Assembly: GCA_008692225.1 (NCBI GenBank)
Contig: VICG01000013.1
Coordinates: forward strand, 1,790,001 to 1,850,000
DNA: 60,000 nt
Direction: 5' to 3'
DNA from: Monilinia fructicola
Lineage: Eukaryota > Ascomycota > Leotiomycetes > Helotiales > Sclerotiniaceae
The position numbers and the translations under genes are program-made. Under the pieces are notes generated by a model, which saw only the letters and a list, made by a program, of their open reading frames with translations, was not told the origin of the DNA and ran no database searches. This document shows, piece by piece, positions 1 to 12,613 of the stretch (position 1 is the stretch's first letter; every line of letters starts with the position of its first letter).

Positions 1-187
1 AATTGTAAAAAATTTAAGATTTTTAGAATCTATTGATAATTATATATAAAAAGCTTAAAAATAAAATTTAAAAGAATATATATACATTTTTTGTAGAAGT
101 TATTGAACATACGTTAAAATGTCCGTTTTTGGTATAAAATGCTGCCCAAATGAGGGGGGTGGCGAGAAGTAGGGTAGGCGACTTAAC
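1..187. other. AT-rich left edge
   Basis: The first ~120 bases are almost pure A/T with TATATA runs, like the RIP-damaged blocks further right, then composition returns to normal. No gene is visible. It is probably the edge of another AT-rich block outside the window. Confidence 0.6.
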
Positions 188-3100
188 TTATATTTGTACA
201 AATAACACTATCAAACCCCTAAACCCCAATATATTCCTTTTCATTTTTCGGTTACGTACTAGAAAAGATTTGGCTATATCCTCTATATAAACGCCAGAAA
301 GTTGATACTGTACAGCTCGAGGTAGATGCATGATAGTCGAGAACGCGACGGGAGACGAGAACGGTATATAGAAGAGGGGACATGAGAATGGCGAAAGCGA
401 AATTCGGATTAGAATTGTATTCTCTTCCTGCTTTGAGTTCAGTTGTAGACAGTATCTTGGAAGTTCTCTTTTCCTTCGTAGATACAGTTTCGCATCGCTT
501 CGTCGACAGAGACGAAGCTCAAGGTGGAGGAGGAACGATCTGGGCATCCAAGGCAGGTATTGGTCATCACGGGGGCAGGTTTTGCAAAGCCAGAGAATCC
601 TGTTGAGTAGATGGTGGAGGGGGAACGAAATCGTATCTCTTTATCACACTCAAGTCAATAGAGGAGGCGAGGAAAATGAACAAGGCGAGTTAGATTTGAC
701 AGCAAAGGTATTTCTCTAGTTTGTGGATGACGCATATTGAGATGTGGTGATGCGTTAGATTGATTTCTCTCTGAAAGGTTCTGATGACTGTCTAATACGT
801 CATGTCATACCATATCCCATGAAGCTTTTCCCACGCGGACATCTCACTTGCTTATTGCATGGACCTGCCATTCCCACAATAATTCCTTATTGAAAGTCAC
901 TGTCATACGGTGTCAATACTTGACGTGACGGAAGAGCCACTAGTTTTCTTGTAGTACCCTTAGTAAGTAAGGGTTTACATGAGCTATTATCGAGTATAAA
1001 AATGTCTTCTACTTCTCTTCGCTGCTTCTCTCTTCTTCCTTCGCACCACTTGGGAGGTTGCAACATTGATGCAAGGGCTTTTCATACTTGTTGGATAAGT
1101 CTTCATCTGAATGAATGAATGAATGAATGAATACTCAATGCTGACTGCTTGATTCCGAACAAAAAACCCTGTCAAAACGTACATTTTTGCTATTGATATT
1201 TGATTTTCACCAACGACATAATGCTCGATTATTAGACGATACTCTGTTCTAATGTATTGATCGATATTAGCTTAATCCTACAATGACTATAGACTTTTAT
1301 GACAATGGAAGCTGTGTTTGATAGGAGTCCTTGATGTAGAACTCTCGGATCGTTTGTTTGAGAACTTTGTAAGACTTAAGAGTTGTTTTTACACGGATAT
1401 GGCAAGAAATTTATAAAACAGCATTCCCCACTCTCACTTCGTAACTTAAATTCATCTGTGTGCTCCATCTCGTGTACTTGTGTGATATCACAGGCAGGCA
1501 TATACGTATAGACAAGTTCAACCTCGAATAATATAGTCCAGCTGAGGTATGTGAGAGATAAGACAATGATGAATGATATCAAGTGGAGGAATTGAAATGT
1601 GGATAAAACAAAGTGGCATGAGAGGAGAGTAAGGAGATTCAACGCTTGTTCCGGTACGAGGATTCTTTTGCCTCATCCTCGATCTTCGCGGAATCAAGCC
1701 TGATGTTCCTTTGTAGAATCACTGGATCGGATGGAAATACAAAATATGTGTAAGCTATTCAAAAGACAGAAAGACTATAGTCATTCCTTGCAATCATTCT
1801 TCAAATTGACTATCGATATTGCACTTGGCTGGTATCACCATTCGTTTCTATCTTCCGACTCTCTTTCACTTTCGGGAAACCTCGAAGTCCGGCATTGTAG
1901 AGATGAAGAAAGGTTGGGTTAAGAAAAAGGTTTTATCAGATTGTTTTCGATGTTTTATCAAGGAGCCTGAGACCCGAGAGAATCTTCAAATAACACTGAA
2001 TGGAATGACTACTATATGACGACACTTGTGTTTACATATCTCAGCTAGGGAGGGGAATAGAAGGGAGGATAAAAAGGGAAGAAATTAGATCCCATGAAAA
2101 TAAACAAATCAAGCACTTCAAAGCCCCTGTCAACCAAATTGCAATTGCTTGTAAGTCATCCGGAAAATCATGTCCATCCTCTTGGGAGATATCCAACAAG
2201 AAAAGAGAAGTGTGAATCCCCTCTCACAACGCACGAAAAAGCCACCCCTACAAAACCTCGCTTACACTCCTTAGAGGGAGTAAAGCAGAACTCTAACCTA
2301 ATCTTTATCCAACAAACAAAGTCCAGATGACTTATTTATATTCGCACTGGGTTTTTACATTCCCTCAAAGGGGACCGTTGCTTAATGTTCGAAGATTAAA
2401 TTGTTGTAAAATTCAGCACGTCTGATTTGAATTGATCATGCGGTTTGAATCCGTATGGAGTAACCTTTCTGCTTTTCTCTTTTCCGCTTGATTGGGGAGA
2501 ATATATTTTGTTGTGATTGGTTCGAGGGGATGAGGAGAATATGCGGATGCGTCGAATCGATCCCAAATCATCGTCTTCTCGTTACTCCTGCACTGTTTCA
2601 CCAAAAGTAGTACCTCCCGCGAAAGATGCAGTATTGACAGTATTAGGTAATTCTGTAGATCAACTTCTTTCCATTACAGTGGTGAGAAATCATATTAGCC
2701 AGCATCTATCCATATGAAAAAAGTTTCCATCTCACATCTTATTTCCCTTTCTCGCCTCATCTCTGCTTAAATTCCACCATAATATCTTCCCCCTCCTACC
2801 TCTCTCGTCTGACTATGTTCCTCCTACCAATCAAATTAAATCCAACCTCAAATTCAAAGCACAAAAGATGGAAAAGAAAAATTCACAACAACTACCACCA
2901 TCCCATAATTCCCACGATCCCTACACTTATGATGAGCATCCTTAAACCCCTTGATCAGATACGGTATGCAGGGAAGACAAAAGAAACCAGCAGAGAGGTG
3001 CTGCAACACAATTTTTCCATAATAGCTTCAATCTCTCATCCTATCTGTCCCTCTCCTCTCCTCCTACACCTCCAACCAAGATGCTATTTCCATACTCACC

Positions 3101-3796
3101 ATCTTCCCTCCAACCTCAACCAAACCCAAGCCTAACCCCCCATCTCCACCTTCGCCCCCAATTAAAAAAATACTTACTCCGTCGTCCCCACACTGACTCA
3201 CCTTACAAGCTTAAACCCAACCCCTCCACACCCCAGACAACTCAACAACCTCGATTCCTCCTACAAGACAGAGAGCGGTACCAGATATTGACCTCCAATT
3301 CACCCTCACCTTCACCTACATCCCGCGACCGCATCTCCATCTTCCCATTCTCATCTATCGCACTAAGACCACAACCTACCTGTTCCCTCGTCGCAAGATC
3401 AGGCTTCAAACTCAAATTCAGGGTTTGGGATTGAGGGTGAGGTTGAGGGTAAGGTTGAAAGTAAGGCTGTAGTTACAACATCATTGCACCCCAACCAGAA
3501 TCCAGAGATACATCAGAACTATCCAACGCTTTAACAGTGGTATCTATGATGTGATGTTGGTCTCTGAGCAATAAGTGCCGTCGCGGTACTTTGCATTTTC
3601 GGAACTTGCAGTACAGAATGTATGTAGGTTATCGAAATGATCGTGGGAAACAATCAAAACATAAATGCCGACCAATCCTAGTCCTGCGCGATGATCAAAT
3701 GAGAATGAAAGTTAAGGGTATGTTACTGTAGGGATAGGTAATGACAGCTTACCGATATACAGCCTCCATTAGAATCCCTCAACCTGATATAGTAGA

Positions 3797-3880
3797 AAAA
3801 GAAGAAGAAGAAGAAGAAGAAGAAGAAGAAGAAGAAGAAGAAGAAGAAGAAGAAGAAGAAGAAGAAGAAGAAGAAGAAAA
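3797..3880. repeat. GAA trinucleotide microsatellite
   Basis: About 28 uninterrupted GAA/AAG units, a pure purine tract on the plus strand. It makes a poly-glutamate stretch in one frame, but that frame shows no other protein-like features. Confidence 0.95.
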
Positions 3881-4479
3881 AGGAAAAGCAACTCAATCGC
3901 ACGTATCATCCAGCATAGAAAATCCGCCTTGCAAAAAGAAACACATACTCACACATCGCCGTACCCCGGCACACACATCGCAAAACCCCCCAAAGCAACC
4001 CCGGAACCAGAACTACACATGGAACCCCGACATCTTACCACGATTCCGAGCCGAGCCCCGCGAATCCAGCCATCCAAACAAACATCCCTCGATGCCCTCC
4101 CGACCTCCCGCAGATCGTAAATCCCCAAACTATAGATTCCCAGATCAGGCCAAACCAAATTCCAGTAGAAGGGGAGAATCTAGAAGCTTACCTTGGCCTT
4201 TTTCTTTCGAGATTTCTTCCTTCCTCTTGTTATAAAGATATTTGTTCTTAATATCTGCCACCTGCCACCTGCCACCTGCCACCACCACCACCCGCATCAC
4301 CACCCCAAACCCACAAACGCACAAACCCACAAACCCATCCCACCCAGCGAACCCCTCTACAAACCAAAAACCAAAAATACAACACAGCCCCGCCGAGCCC
4401 AGCCCAGCCAAATTCAAACGGAAATTTAAAAAACCAACATCAATATAATATCAACATAATGAATGCATCTCCACCATAA

Positions 4480-4502
4480 ACACACACACACACACACACA
4501 CA

Positions 4503-4535
<33 letters not shown>
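4480..4535. repeat. Compound (CA)n-(CT)n microsatellite
   Basis: A CA run passes directly into a CT run, a typical compound dinucleotide microsatellite, then degenerate CTCA/CACA. Confidence 0.95.
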
Positions 4536-4539
<4 letters not shown>

Positions 4540-4823
4540 ACTCACTCTCACGCACACAAACCCAAAAAATCCTCCCAACCAACCCAAACCCAACCCAACC
4601 CAACCCAACCATTCAAACGCAACCGAAATCCGCCCCTCCATCCCTTTCCTTCAACCCCCCCCCCAAAAGATACCCCATTAATCACCCGGGCCAATAAAGA
4701 ATATCCCGATTTACATTGCTAAAATCACATTGCTAAAATCTAAGATATGATCTATCTACCAAACCATTTATCTTGCGCCCCTCTTCTCGCTCCTCCGCCC
4801 TCCCTTTTTTTCTTTTGCTTGAA

Positions 4824-4870
4824 TGCAACTTGCACTTGCACTTGCACTTGCACTTGCACTTGCACTTGCA
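4824..4870. repeat. TGCACT hexamer array
   Basis: About eight direct copies of TGCACT, followed by degenerate ATACAC units. Confidence 0.9.
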
Positions 4871-4927
4871 GATACACATACACATACACTTGCACATGTA
4901 CGATTTATGAGTTATAATCCCGGCAGA

Positions 4928-4928
4928 A

Positions 4929-4987
<59 letters not shown>

Positions 4988-4988
4988 A
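4928..4988. repeat. AAAT tetramer array
   Basis: About 15 AAAT units, then variants with AGAT/ATAG up to ~5020. Confidence 0.95.
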
Positions 4989-5742
4989 CAGATAAATAGA
5001 TAAATAGATAAATAAATAGATGTAAGTTATTTAGAGTAGAGCAGAGCAGAGCAGAGTAGTATTTCACTCTGTAGACCGACCAATCTTGAGTATGAAAGTG
5101 GGAGGGAGGGGATGGATGGATGGATGGATGAATGGAATATTAGAGGCTTTCACCTGCTAGTTTTGCGGAACCTGTTCAAGTAAACTTGATTCCCGTACCA
5201 TACTATTCATTCATACACCACCCATCCCTATAACCCAAAAACAATCACAATCACAATCACAATCACAATCACCTACCAACAATCAAAAACAATCCAAAAA
5301 AATATCCTAAACTCTTCGGCATTTATATTTATGATTGCCTAAAAGGATAGTATACATAGTTGATTTCAAAATGTCACCTCCCCTAAACTCCCATCCCATT
5401 TCCCCTCTTCCATCCACATCTCTATCACTCGAAACCTCTTTTGAGAATATCCCTAGAATATCCCTTCCACCAAACTTTCTCAAGATCGATTAAGCTTTGA
5501 TTGAATCAATATTTACTTTCTCTCAAGTTGCACAAGAGACAGTGAAACTTTTCGCTGATCGCAAGAGGGCGATGATACAAAAACTCCTTGTAAATGCTGG
5601 CATAAACTCCTAATTTCTGTTCGCTTGTGTATGTGAAAAATGGCGCTGCACTGTATCAGATTATTTTTGTGTTTTGCTTCGTGGTTCAAGTTGGTCTACA
5701 AGTTGACGAATCTTGTCGACCTTTGCTCAACGCATTCATTCG

Positions 5743-7615
5743 TCAAGCTCCGATCCTCACATATCCCTGTACGTGGGTTTGATTCTCCATACCCTCCATT
5801 ACGTTTGCTCTTGTATTACCGCCAGCATTAACACCTTGCATATTAATTCCTCCATTTGCCAATCGGAAATTTGTAGCGTTGGACATTGGTGCTTCAGGTG
5901 CTCGTTGAACACTAGCATTAACATCCGTCATGTCAACAAATGTATCATCTTCCTCCATATCTGCGTCGCCATCTGCATCTTGATCACTTCCAATATCTTG
6001 TGCATCCTCTTGCAATGGTTGACTTGTTATCGATGTATTGAGTTGGGCTGGGTTGGATGGAGGTAAGCCTTCGTTGACGTTACTTTCAAGTGGCTTTTGT
6101 GCAGTCATTCCAGACTGGCTAGAAGCACCTCGAGCTTGCTTAACAACACCTTTCCAGCGGCCAATCGCTCGTTCCACGGCGGTATCAAGATGTACACTTC
6201 GATCCATGAGTTGTAGGCCAACGCTTTTATATGTGGTTCCCATTTTACCCAATTCGGCCATCAGGCGTGAATCGACAGGTAACGGTGAAGGTGGCTGTAT
6301 CCTGAACTCCCTTGGTTGTTGCAATCGACTTAATTCTTCAACTTGTAATTTTGAGTGGGCGGTTTCTTGTTGCAGAAGTTCTTTCTCTTTCTTCAACTTG
6401 GTTATCTCCTCAGATTTCCTGCCGATGTTACGAGCCAATTCGAGAGTCCAAAGTTCAGTTCTCTTGTTTGGAGGTAATGAGTTCCAGTGTCCGAACATTG
6501 AGTGTAGGTGCTCTGAAATCCTAGCCTCCATACTTTGAGCATCTGCTTCTGCTTGTTGGTGTAGAGCATTCATATTCTCAAGACCGCTAAAATTTTCCTG
6601 TGGAGGGTATGATAGATCATCTTGTGGGGCTGTGGTAGCGATGGACAGCGAGATTCGGTAGCGGTGAAACTCCGAGGAAAAGTGTTTCCGTAATGCTTGA
6701 AATTGAAGTTCATCTGGTGGAAGGATGGACCACGATGCAGAATTCGGAATAGGAGTAGACGCGTAGAGGGTTGGTGGCGGTGGTAGACAGTGGAGGGTAA
6801 GAGCTGGGAAATCCAAGCTGAAAGGATCGTAATCAAAAATATTAGGACCTTCTATTCGTTGCCTGCGCGATTCCAGATTAGATATGAATTCAAATTTTGT
6901 GGTTGGTAGGAACTTACTTGGCCGCTCGAACACCGCCTAAAAATTCCCTCAAGGCCAGTTCTGCCGCCTTTGCATTATCCAAAGCTTCCATCATCTTTTG
7001 TTTCTGCTCAAATGTTGTTTTCGCAAGCATTTGTTTACTGACAGATCTGTTTCTGCCGTCCAATCTTCTGGACCCATCTCTAGATTCATCGCCATCCCAA
7101 CTTCTAGGAGTTTCACCATTTCGAGCTTGAGGTATATGATTCATGACCCCTGTGGATTCCCACGTACCACCATTTAGAACAAAGTTAGGTCTCCGACCAC
7201 CTGGAATTTGGCCTGGTATCCCTCTAGACATACACATAATATTCATAGCGGCGCCATCATCTCTTCTTAAGCTTGGAGAGTCACTCCCTGTCATATCCGA
7301 ATCATTGTTAGGACTTCTCCTTTCCGATCCTCCAGGTGTCCCTGCAGGAGTCGAATCTTCCCTTCTCGATGACGAATTACGTGGCTGCCGCCGAGTAATA
7401 CCTCCACGAAGCTTCCTGATCTCATCCACGATATGTATACCATCTGCGGCCTTGGGATTCTTCTCCTTTATGTATAAGTCGAGGTGACGACCAAGGGAGG
7501 ATGAAGTGAATGCTTGATGGCAGAATGGACAGTTCTTGTCTTTTGGTGCAGAATTCTTGCCTCCATTTACTGAGAGGTCAGCATTGGAATTAGGGGTACT
7601 CATTTGTTCGGTCAT
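5743..7615 (-). CDS. Fungal protein with N-terminal zinc finger and central coiled coil, function unknown
   Basis: Two exons: 7615-6918 and 6862-5743. They are joined by a 55-nt intron (GTAAGT donor, CTAATC branch, GCAG acceptor) that keeps frame through the K-Q-R-I-E-G junction, giving 605 residues. Near residue 30 there is CPFCHQAFTSSSLGRHLDLY, a compact C-x2-C-x11-H finger of UBZ type in which the usual last Cys is Tyr. A basic Arg/Ser-rich linker follows. A predicted helical/coiled-coil part contains SEEITKLKKEKELLQQE, and the C-terminus is acidic and Asn/Gly-rich. The finger block followed by a GGITRRQPR motif looks like a conserved ascomycete family, but I know no assigned function. A nuclear or ubiquitin-linked role would be a guess. 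Start at the first in-frame ATG; a second ATG lies four codons in. No frame breaks. Confidence 0.8.
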
Positions 7616-8909
7616 GTCGAGAATATTTGCGCGCCGATACTTGCATAAGGTGTGTGTCGATGTGTCTGTGTCTGTGTATGCGTATGCGTATGTTGCTATG
7701 GCATTAGGAAGAGAGGTGGAATATGTTCTTATTTATCCTGGTGGTTATCTCTTTGTTTTTATTCTAATTCAAGTAATACTTGAATAATATGTTCCCACAA
7801 TACGAATACTCCCGCGAGAAAGTACAAAATACAAGAAAAAGGTAAAAGTAAAGATCGCAATGGTCAGGGAGAGAGAGAGAGAGAGGGAGGGAGAGAGAGT
7901 GGAAATGAATCTAAAGGGGTTTGCAGCTCTGAATTTGTTCCTTCTTGGGTATTAGAGAATATTTCGCTAACAGGGATCATTTGAACACCCATTCCGGATC
8001 CCGATAGTTTAATTCTCGGTGCTCCGCAATGGAATCGATCAATGAGGGAGGGAGAAGGGATCAAGGGACAAATGAGGAAAGTAAAGAAAGGAAGAAAGAA
8101 AGAAAGAAGGATATGGATATGGATATGGATATGGATATGGATTTGGATATGGATATGGGTATGGGTATGTGTATGGGTATGGTATGGGTATGGATATGAA
8201 GGGTACCTATTACCTAGGGATGATGAAGAGTGTTCAGAAGAGATGTGAGATGAGATGTACTCCGTTAGATGGATTACATACATATAGAAATACAGCAAAG
8301 GGGGGGTTAGTGAGAGTCAAGGTCAAGCAAGATCTTGAGATGACTGACTGCGCTGCAGATGAAGATATACATCGTACATATATTGGGATACATATCATAT
8401 GATTATACGCACAGTACATATTATATTATTAGATTCAAAACAAGCTCAATACAAACCATCCATGGATGGACAAGAACTATATCACCATCCATTTAATCCC
8501 AATCTTCACAGTAATTGGTCAAACGGCAACGTGGTTAATCTCTGGATAATCCAATACGGGTAGATGATAGGAATTTAACTATAGAATTTGATTGGCTACA
8601 TGGGCTCAATTGGCTTTTGCTTCGAAGCTGTGCAAAAGTATCACATCTGATTGGATTAGCGTGTAAAGCCAGGAACAACGGTAAATGTGTATTTGTATTG
8701 TTGACTCTATCTATATTCATGTGGAGGACATCAATCATCAAGAACTTGGAAGTATTGGATTCCTTTAAAACGCCAAAATGAATGCGAATGCCACTCTTTC
8801 CCTACCCACCGATGATACTCATGAAAACCGTGAGATATGGATATCTAAAGAGTCTTGGATGAACCGAGAAAATGCCACCAGAAATGCCACGAAACACAAC
8901 GGAAAAAAA
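7616..8909. other. Intergenic region between two minus-strand genes
   Basis: Upstream region of the zinc-finger gene and 3' side of rei1. It holds a GTGTCT/GTATGC repeat (7651-7690), a GAGA/GAGG purine tract (7866-7900) and a GGATAT array. No convincing gene. Confidence 0.6.
8105..8200. repeat. GGATAT hexamer minisatellite
   Basis: Tandem GGATAT units drift into GGTATG/GGATAT variants. One strand reads as Trp-Ile repeats and the other as His-Ile repeats, so frames across it are artefacts. Confidence 0.9.
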
Positions 8910-10594
8910 TCATTGTAACAATGGATCCTATGCAATGTTAGTGGAGCCATGCCAAAAAAGTTTGGTTGATGACAACTTACTCTGAAGTGTTTTTGTGAGT
9001 TGTTCTGCTTATTGTTTCTCCATTCAAATTTACGACGCTCATTGGTCTCCACCTTTCTAGATCTTTTCTCCGCCGCCTTGACTTCTTTTCTTTTCTCAGC
9101 GGTGACACCAGCCATACCAAGACCTCCATTTGCACGGCTCATCAGAGCTCTTCCACGTTCTCTCTCATTACGACGAACAACACGTTCATCTTGTTCTACA
9201 TCAGAGTCGGAATTCTCAGCAGCCTCAATTGCGCGGCGTTGCCTCTCCTCTGGTGATGGATGATTGACCAAATTTTGACGGTAATATTTTTGTAATGATC
9301 GATGTCCAGCGGTACGACCAGAAGGTAAGTGAAGTTCATAATCAGAGTAAAATGCAGCATGGTTATGCTTATGAGCATGTGAGTGCCATCCGTCCTTGCT
9401 GTGATGTGATCGAGGATCTGTATGAGAGTGATGAGGATGTTGATGAAGTTTCTCATACTGGTGGGTTCTTTCATCAAGTGGTACTGCGGTAAGGTCTGCG
9501 GAGTCCAAAGAAGATTCAGAGCTATCCGTTTCCCATCCATCACCGTTCTCCATTTCTTCGTCTCCTTCCGCATCAATCGTGGTTGGACGCTTCGCTCCAA
9601 GTTTAACACCACCACTCTTTTGCTTTCCTGGCAATGCATCTTCCGAATCTGATTCATCTTCCTCGTCAGAATATGTGCTTCTAAAGTCATAGTATTCGCC
9701 GATCTCTATTTGTTCATCCTCGGTGGCGTAACGGATTCTGCAGTGGCGTTTATCTCTCATATGAGTTTGAAGACCAAAGATTGATTGCTTGAGTTTTCCA
9801 CAGCCTAAACATTCATGATCTTCATAGATCTTCTCGTGGAGGAAAGCGATTAAACCTTCGAGATCAACCAGATATTCCTTCTCGGGAATGTACATGCCGT
9901 GGATGCGTTCCATATGTGTAGCATTAGCAGATGTATCCGCTGAATCCTCGTTACAGAATAAGCTCGGCTTGTAGAAACCTCACGAGTGCATCCTCATCGT
10001 AGCCGCCGAAGCTCGGCATCCGCCGAAGCTTCGGCAAGGTTGGTCTTCTTGATACCCTTTGAAACTTCTTCGACTTGCGCATCGGTGTCTTCATCTGCTG
10101 TTCCGTTTGCCTTTATAGGTTCTCCCAATGAAAATGTTGAGCTCATCACTGAGCTTGCATCATCCATGTGTCCATCACCGACCATCGCCACCCTTGCCTT
10201 ATGTTTCTGACTGCTCAAATGGTTTTGATAGGCATTTTCACTGAAGTAAGTTTTGGTACAGATCGTGCAGGCCTTTTCGTATGCGGCTTTCGAAGCTGCG
10301 GCTGTAGAAGAAGCCTGGGCTTGCAAGACTTTCTCGGTGAAAACTTCGGAAGAGATTGGTGGTAGAGATGTCACACGACGTTTCAAGTTGTACCGACTAG
10401 ATGGAATGTCAGTATATGAATTTAGAAAAGAGTCGAGAAACATACTGCCAGTCACTGCGCATATGTCCTCGTTGTAAATCGCTATTTCTGAACGCCACTT
10501 GACAAGTATTGCAAGTATAGGGATGGGAAGCATTGATATCTGCTTGAGCAGAAGGAGCCGAGGCAGCACTTCTGCTGGGAGTAATAGAAGACAT
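8910..10594 (-). CDS. rei1: Cytoplasmic 60S biogenesis factor Rei1 (ZNF622 family)
   Basis: C2H2 zinc-finger protein that helps recycle shuttling factors (Arx1/Alb1) from pre-60S ribosomes in the cytoplasm. Proposed exons: 10594-10446, 10396-10056, 9978-8981 and 8927-8910, giving 501 residues. Seen: first finger YTCNTCQVAFRNSDLQRGHM, then the diagnostic DWHRYNLKRRV created exactly by the 49-nt intron. Next come CTICTKTYFSENAYQNHLSS, HMERIHGMYIPEKEYLVDLE, and HECLGCGKLKQSIFGLQTHM. The final 53-nt intron (GTAAGT, CTAAC, ATAG) adds a tiny exon encoding only DPLLQ, the expected family C-terminus after QKHFR. Weak point: the link at 9979-10055. A 77-nt intron (GTATCA...GTGAG) keeps frame, but the skipped DNA also reads as protein and the third finger shows SLFC instead of CLFC. 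An indel is an alternative. Confidence 0.93.
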
Positions 10595-12613
10595 CTTAAC
10601 CTCTCAACCGTGAAATCAGATGAAGAAATCTTTTGCGTGGAAATGAATTTGTTGCGAGAGATTATTCCTCTTTATAGATAGAGGGAGGGAGAGGGGGAGG
10701 GAGGTAGGAAGGAAGGTAGGAAATAAAAGAAAAGGTTGAAGCGATAAATTGATTAAATTGATTGATAAGGCGTAGAATAATTTCCACCCCGCTTGTTTTA
10801 TTTTTCGGGTTTTTCGATCTCGGGGTTTCCGGCAAAAGCCCTTAGGTACGTACTTATTGGTAGGAAGGGATATACACAGGCGCAGGTACGTAGTATATGG
10901 TTATGTTACGGCTACTACTGTATTATTACTTGCATAGGTAATAAATTATATAAATCATATAAACCGTATAAATTATATAAATTATATAAATTATATAAAT
11001 TATGTAAATTATGTAAATTATGTAAATTATATAAATTATATAAATTACATAAATTATATAAATTACATAAATTATATAAATTACATAAATTATATAAATT
11101 ATATAAATCATATAAATCAAATAAATTATATAAATCATATAAATCATATAAATCATATAAATCATATAAATCATATAAATCATATAAATCATATAAATTA
11201 TATAAATTATATAAATTATATAAATTACATAAATTACATAAATCATATAAATCAAATAAATCAAATAAATCAAATAAATTATATAAATTATATAAATTAT
11301 ATAAATCATATAAATCATATAAATTATATAAATCATATACAACTACAAATCATATATATCCGTGGACCATATAAACCATACAAAAGAGGAAAGATAACCT
11401 AGAGTGGAAGCTGAATGAAGAAACATCAGGTAGGAGGGACTAATTGCTATTTACATAGATGCTTCCTCATGAATAACGAATAATAAATGAGTCAATCCAT
11501 GGATACCCAATCAATCCATATATAAATAGCCCTGGAGATACCTAGTGGGCACTATGCAAATGCATCAAGTATAAAAGAGTTTTCCTGTTTTTTATAGATG
11601 AAAATCTTCTTCTTAATCAATCATCGTGGTGGGGTTGGTTGCTCTTATCTTTCCTTTCCCTCACCTGGGCAATAGAGGTAGTACTAGTATGGATATCTGG
11701 ATATCTGGATATCTGAGAGATAAAAGTGCGGCCGTGCAAATAAAATTCAAAATTGATAGCTGATATGAGTGAGTGTGAGTGTGGTGTGAGTGTGGTGTGA
11801 GTGAGTATAAGTGTGAGTGAATGTGAGCGTGAGTGAGTGAGTATGAGTGAGTAAATGAAGTGAGTGAGTGAGTTACCTAGGTAGTGAGTGAGTGAGTAAT
11901 AATTGATTAATAATAATCAGAGATATCGATATCGATACTGCGTCATATCTCATACCTCATACCTCCCTCATACCTCATACCTCAAACCTCATACCGGCAT
12001 TAAAACATTAATAAACAAGTCACCCTACGGTAATAATTATTACGTACCTACTTGTACATTGAGTGAATCTTCCATACCTACTAGGTACCTGCCTAGGTAG
12101 TACTCAAGCACAAATACTGTACCTACTACCTACCCAGCAGCTGGAGGTACTTGTTTACCTGCCTGCTTACCTGCCTGCTTACCTAACTGCTTACCTAATC
12201 TTCCTACTAACCTTACCTACTACTATCTACCTACCTAGGTAGATATCTCCAGGAATGGGAATGAATCATTCTTACTGTATATTCTTGCCGCCCGTCGCCT
12301 TTAATTAATTTCCTTACCGCTTTTTTTCTGCCCAACCCTACCTACCTACAGTTACCTACCTAGTAATTCCAAGGTTACCCGACTTATTTATCATCTTCCC
12401 AAGGGTAAAAGGGCTGTACATAACGCGACATTTGTCAACAGTTCCAATATTACGACTTGAAACAAATCTAACAAAATTAATAAGAAAGAAAGAAAAAAGA
12501 GAAAAGAAGAGAAATATTCATATTATTTGTTTGCATTTTTGTTTGTTTCAACCGTGATACGTTGCGAAATTCTTTCAAAAGAAACTCTCTTTTGCTTACC
12601 CCCCCCAAATGTC
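10595..12613. other. Gene-free region with AT minisatellite and palindrome clusters
   Basis: Separates minus-strand rei1 from the plus-strand HECT gene, so it should contain both promoters. It has a GAGG purine tract (10680-10720), the 9-bp array (listed separately), GTGAGT/GAGTGT repeats (11768-11900), ATACCTC repeats (11950-11990) and repeated ACCTACCTAGGTAG-type palindromes (11873-12365). No credible coding sequence. Confidence 0.6.
10932..11340. repeat. 9-bp ATAAATTAT / ATAAATCAT tandem array
   Basis: About 45 units of nine bases, differing at one or two positions (ATAAATTAT, ATAAATCAT, ATAAATTAC, ATAAATCAA). Because nine is a multiple of three, both strands stay open and read as Tyr-Lys-Leu/Ser or Ile-Tyr-Met/Ile repeats. 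These are unlikely to be genes. Confidence 0.95.

Larger units (their letters stand above)
188..5742. other. Gene-free region rich in simple repeats
   Basis: No open frame longer than ~165 codons and none with recognisable domains. The frames present are low-complexity (Pro/Thr/His-rich or poly-Glu) and follow the repeats. Visible arrays: GAAT at 1109-1130, GAA at 3797-3880, CA then CT at 4480-4535, CCCAA/CCAA motifs at 4560-4610, TGCACT at 4824-4870, AAAT at 4928-4988, TGGA at 5113-5131 and CAATCA at 5246-5272. Long pyrimidine-rich stretches on the plus strand (2720-3440) resemble fungal promoter or UTR sequence, so an untranslated leader of a gene further left is possible but unproven. Confidence 0.6.

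Noticed and set aside
3741..4235. 164-codon frame with a poly-Glu stretch
   Set aside because: The acidic run is only the GAA microsatellite; the rest is basic/Pro-rich with no domain, and there is no sign of splicing or conservation.
4463..4681. His-Thr/Leu-Ser repeat frame
   Set aside because: Translation of the CA/CT microsatellite.
10793..11374. 193-codon Tyr-Lys-Leu/Ser repeat frame, and the opposite-strand Ile-Tyr frame
   Set aside because: Both are consequences of a 9-bp repeat without stop codons.
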